From an uncultured Muribaculaceae bacterium (lineage in GTDB: Bacteria > Bacteroidota > Bacteroidia > Bacteroidales > Muribaculaceae), in the NCBI GenBank assembly GCA_910586595.1, contig CAJUJB010000055.1, positions 1 to 16,527 on the forward strand: DNA of 16,527 bases. The letters run 5' to 3'. Below the pieces are notes generated by a model. It ran no database searches and was not told the DNA's origin. It saw only the letters and a program-made list of their open reading frames with translations. This document shows, one piece after another, positions 14,315-16,527 of the stretch. The number at the start of each line of letters is the position of its first letter. Within the stretch, counting starts at the first letter, position 1. The position numbers were made by a program, and so were the translations under genes.

Positions 14315-15688
14315 ATGTCAGAATCCAAGAAATTTATCCTTCAGGAACAAGATATACCCACTGCATGGTTCAACATAATCCCCGCCATGCCAGTTAAGCC
14401 GGCCCCAATGCTTGATCCGGCCTCGAAACGTCCTCTTACGGCAGAGGATCTTTTCCCACTCTTCTCCGAAGAAGCCGCCCGGCAGGAACTCAACTTCACC
14501 GACTCATGGATAGAGATTCCCGAGCAGGTGAGAGATCTATATAAAATCTGGCGTCCGACGCCTCTGGTCCGCGCCCGTGGCCTGGAGAAGGCACTCGACA
14601 CCCCAGCTCACATCTACTTCAAGAATGAAAGTGTAAGTCCGGTCGGATCACATAAGCTCAACTCAGCCATTCCGCAGGCCTATTACTGCAAACAGCAAGG
14701 GGTGACCAATATCACCACCGAGACCGGAGCCGGCCAATGGGGTACGGCCCTCTCGCTCGCATCAAAAATGTTTGGCATCGAGCTGGCCGTATATATGGTG
14801 AAAATCTCGTTCAACCAAAAACCTTACCGCCGCTCGATGATGCAGACCTACGGCGCCCAAGTCATTGCCTCACCAAGCATGTCGACACGAGCAGGCCGGA
14901 AAATCATCACCGAGCATCCCAACTACCAAGGCTCGCTTGGAACCGCCATCAGCGAGGCTGTCGAACTCGCCATGAGCACGCCCAACTGCAAATACGCCCT
15001 CGGCTCGGTAATGAACCACGTTGCCCTCCATCAGACGGTGATAGGGCTTGAAGCTGAGCGCCAGATGGAGATGGCAGGCGAGTATCCCGACATTGTCATA
15101 GGATGCTTCGGCGGAGGCAGTAATTTCTCAGGCATCTCCTTCCCCTTCATGCGCCATAATCTGGCCGGCGACCGCACAACCCGCTTCATTGCAGCCGAGC
15201 CTGCATCGTGCCCGAAACTCACCAAGGGGGCCATGCGCTACGACTTCGGCGACGAGGCCGGATACACGCCTCTAATACCTATGCTCACTCTCGGCCATAA
15301 TTTCTCTCCAGCCAACATCCATGCCGGCGGTCTAAGGTACCATGGTGCGGGCGCTGTAGTGAGCCAGCTCAAAGCCGATGGTCTTATGGAAGCTGTCGAC
15401 ATTCCTCAACTCGAAACCTTCGAGGCTGCAACGCTCTTCGCCAAATCAGAAGGACTTATCCCTGCCCCTGAATCATCGCATGCCATCGCGGCAGCCATCC
15501 GCGAAGCGAAGCGCGCCAAAGAAGCCGGAGAGGCCAAGGTTATACTCTTCAACCTTTCGGGCCACGGCCTTATCGACATGGCTGCCTACGACCGGTACTT
15601 TGCCGGCGACCTGGCCAACTATGACCTCTCTGAAACCGACCTGACAGAGACTATCGCCGGGCTCGATATGGTTCCCGGGCACGAATAA
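14315..15688 (+). CDS. trpB: Tryptophan synthase beta chain, TrpB2 type
   Basis: TrpB condenses indole with L-serine to give L-tryptophan, using pyridoxal phosphate. The 457-residue protein is of the longer TrpB2 class, with an N-terminal extension (to about residue 75) absent from ordinary TrpB. The cofactor lysine is K114 in GSHKLNSA. ETGAGQWG (136-143) carries the catalytic-type glutamate, with Trp in place of the usual His of TrpB1 (QHG). The phosphate-binding loop is GGGSN (266-270). The frame continues upstream to 14249, but that stretch holds the promoter, so ATG 14315 is used. No trpA or other trp gene adjoins it, consistent with TrpB2 enzymes that work without the alpha chain, perhaps in indole salvage or serine deamination; that role is inferred from the class. 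Confidence 0.93.
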   Translation: MSESKKFILQEQDIPTAWFNIIPAMPVKPAPMLDPASKRPLTAEDLFPLFSEEAARQELNFTDSWIEIPEQVRDLYKIWRPTPLVRARGLEKALDTPAHIYFKNESVSPVGSHKLNSAIPQAYYCKQQGVTNITTETGAGQWGTALSLASKMFGIELAVYMVKISFNQKPYRRSMMQTYGAQVIASPSMSTRAGRKIITEHPNYQGSLGTAISEAVELAMSTPNCKYALGSVMNHVALHQTVIGLEAERQMEMAGEYPDIVIGCFGGGSNFSGISFPFMRHNLAGDRTTRFIAAEPASCPKLTKGAMRYDFGDEAGYTPLIPMLTLGHNFSPANIHAGGLRYHGAGAVVSQLKADGLMEAVDIPQLETFEAATLFAKSEGLIPAPESSHAIAAAIREAKRAKEAGEAKVILFNLSGHGLIDMAAYDRYFAGDLANYDLSETDLTETIAGLDMVPGHE

Positions 15689-15710
15689 TACCCATTCTCC
15701 TATGCATAGC

Positions 15711-15745
15711 GCGGGCCGTCGTTCCACTCAGGAATGACGGCCCGC
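15711..15745. terminator. Bidirectional terminator between trpB and carbonic anhydrase
   Basis: A 10-bp stem GCGGGCCGTC/GACGGCCCGC continues through a G-U pair into TTCC/GGAA around the loop ACTCA. It lies 22 bases after the trpB stop and 17 before the carbonic anhydrase stop. A 10-bp palindrome CTATGCATAG (15700-15709) adjoins it. Confidence 0.75.
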
Positions 15746-15762
15746 AGTTATATATTAGGCAA

Positions 15763-16302
15763 TCAGAGTCCGGTAAGCTCCCCGGTTGTGGAGTCCATGA
15801 TATACCCGGCAACCCGCACATCGTGCGGCATCAACGGATGGTTGCGTACCAGATCGACTGTCTCGGCCACTGCCTCGGCCGTATCGGTAAAGCCGTGCAG
15901 CCAGCTGTCGAGGTCTATGCCACAGTGACGCATCAAGGAGATATGTTCCTCGTCGACGCCGCGCTCGCGCATAAGATGAAGCATCTCGGAGGCATCCATG
16001 CCTTGCACACCACAGCCTGTGTGACCGATGATCATCACTTCATTCACCCCTAACTCATATACAGCCACCAGAAGCGAACGCATGGTCGAGTCGAAAGGGT
16101 TGGTGATGGTTCCACCCGCATTCTTGATCAGCTTCACGTCGCCGTTTCTGAACCCGAGGGCGGCCGGCAGCAATTCGACAAGACGGGTGTCCATGCAGGT
16201 CACAATTGCAATTTTCTTATCAGGGTACTTAGAGGTTTCATAGCGGCGGTAAGCGCCTGAGGCCACAAACTCGCGGTTATGTTTCAATATTTCATCTATC
16301 AT
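15763..16302 (-). CDS. Beta-class carbonic anhydrase
   Basis: The enzyme interconverts CO2 and bicarbonate with one zinc per subunit. The 179-residue protein is of the short beta type. Zinc ligands are C36, H94 and C97 (VTCMDTR and GHTGCG), and the D38-R40 dyad of CMDTR follows the first cysteine, so the active site is complete. NAGGTITNPFDSTMRSL (61-77) is the conserved region between the ligands. No signal peptide is visible, so it is cytoplasmic. It may supply bicarbonate for carboxylation, which suits CO2-dependent Bacteroidales metabolism; this is inference. It is convergent with trpB. I find no standard promoter upstream (16303-16361), so it could have another promoter or be read from the preceding gene past a weak terminator. 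Confidence 0.93.
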   Translation of the reverse strand: MIDEILKHNREFVASGAYRRYETSKYPDKKIAIVTCMDTRLVELLPAALGFRNGDVKLIKNAGGTITNPFDSTMRSLLVAVYELGVNEVMIIGHTGCGVQGMDASEMLHLMRERGVDEEHISLMRHCGIDLDSWLHGFTDTAEAVAETVDLVRNHPLMPHDVRVAGYIMDSTTGELTGL

Positions 16303-16361
16303 GGCGATATTTTTTATTAGGTTTACGACATCTCTTCCTGATTAGGTATTGCCTCAAACCC

Positions 16362-16395
16362 AAAGAAGGACACATCTTTCGATGCATCCTTCTTT
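16362..16395 (-). terminator. Hairpin after the right-edge gene
   Basis: AAAGAAGGA (16362-16370) pairs with TCCTTCTTT (16387-16395), with an inner CATC/GATG stem around TTTC. It lies 19 bases past the stop of the partial gene; minus-strand sequence after it is GGGTTTGAGG, so the T-run is part of the stem rather than a tail. Confidence 0.55.
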
Positions 16396-16414
16396 ATATC
16401 CGGTTGACGGCAGT

Positions 16415-16527
16415 TTATTCAGCTGCGGGAAGTTCGGGTTCCTGAGCCTTAGCCTCTTCCACGGGGTTTGCAACCTCAGCAGCGGGAGCAGCTTTGCGGC
16501 GCGAACGACGGGTCTTGGCTTTTGCCT
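16415..16527 (-). CDS. C-terminal tail of an unidentified protein (right edge)
   Basis: Only the last 36 residues are visible. They are a low-complexity tail: a basic block KAKTRRSRRKAA, then Ala, Glu and Pro up to the end ELPAAE and a TAA stop at 16415-16417. Tails like this occur on several Bacteroidota proteins that bind nucleic acid, including ribosomal proteins with C-terminal extensions, but nothing here names the protein. The frame is open to the window edge. The hairpin at 16362-16395 follows, and the carbonic anhydrase starts 112 bases downstream on the same strand. Confidence 0.6.
   Translation of the reverse strand, partial: AKAKTRRSRRKAAPAAEVANPVEEAKAQEPELPAAE

Noticed and set aside
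1..16527. CRISPR array, insertion sequence, prophage or toxin-antitoxin pair
   Set aside because: No regularly spaced repeats, no transposase or integrase, no terminal inverted repeats and no small paired genes were seen; the ATPase gene alone is not enough to call an island.

Overview
The window looks like chromosomal DNA of a Bacteroidales gut-type bacterium, possibly Muribaculaceae; the family is an inference, the order is better supported. Two signs point there. The proteins have a Bacteroidota flavour: a short DivIC/FtsB, an AlaS beside an M23 peptidase and a MerR protein, and a DUF234-type ATPase. Independently, six intergenic regions carry a clean Bacteroidota primary-sigma promoter of the form TTTG - 20 or 21 bases - TAnnTTTG, a seventh (trpB) has it with TTG as the -33, and two more show the -7 box alone. 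Shine-Dalgarno sequences are weak or absent, as expected for this phylum. Most of it is ordinary core chromosome. I see no insertion sequence, CRISPR array, tRNA or rRNA.

Layout. 1-2296 (minus): operon ftsB/divIC-like -> four-helix membrane protein -> mutS, with mutS running off the left edge. 2370-3944 (minus): nadB, ending in its own hairpin. 4176-5600 (plus): a solitary polysaccharide flippase, convergent with alaS (5695-8322, minus) across a nested hairpin. 8491-9830 (plus): M23 peptidase and MerR regulator, divergent from alaS; the alaS/M23 spacer is a large imperfect inverted repeat with a promoter box in each arm. 9831-10130: a gap with no known gene, but with a complete minus-strand promoter, a strong 5' hairpin and a terminator-like hairpin, so a candidate small RNA of about 105 nt. 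10131-11006 (plus): lipoprotein of unknown function, convergent with an NhaP2-type antiporter (11093-12580, minus). 12749-14062 (minus): ATPase/DUF234 protein, visibly AT-richer than its neighbours, with GTTAC repeats over its predicted start site. 14315-15688 (plus): stand-alone TrpB2-type tryptophan synthase beta chain, convergent with a beta-carbonic anhydrase (15763-16302, minus). 16415-16527 (minus): C-terminal tail of an unidentified protein.

How they fit together. These are mostly independent housekeeping units: cell division and mismatch repair, NAD synthesis, tRNA charging, cell-wall remodelling, ion exchange, indole/serine metabolism and CO2 hydration. The promoters decide several start codons: for nadB, the lipoprotein and trpB the longest reading frame begins inside or upstream of the promoter, so the downstream ATG is chosen. 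I do not see a dramatic new multi-gene system. The least explained items are the candidate small RNA at 9842-9949, the near-leaderless ftsB promoter built into the nadB terminator, the decayed promoter duplication upstream of the antiporter, and the AT-rich ATPase gene with its repeats.
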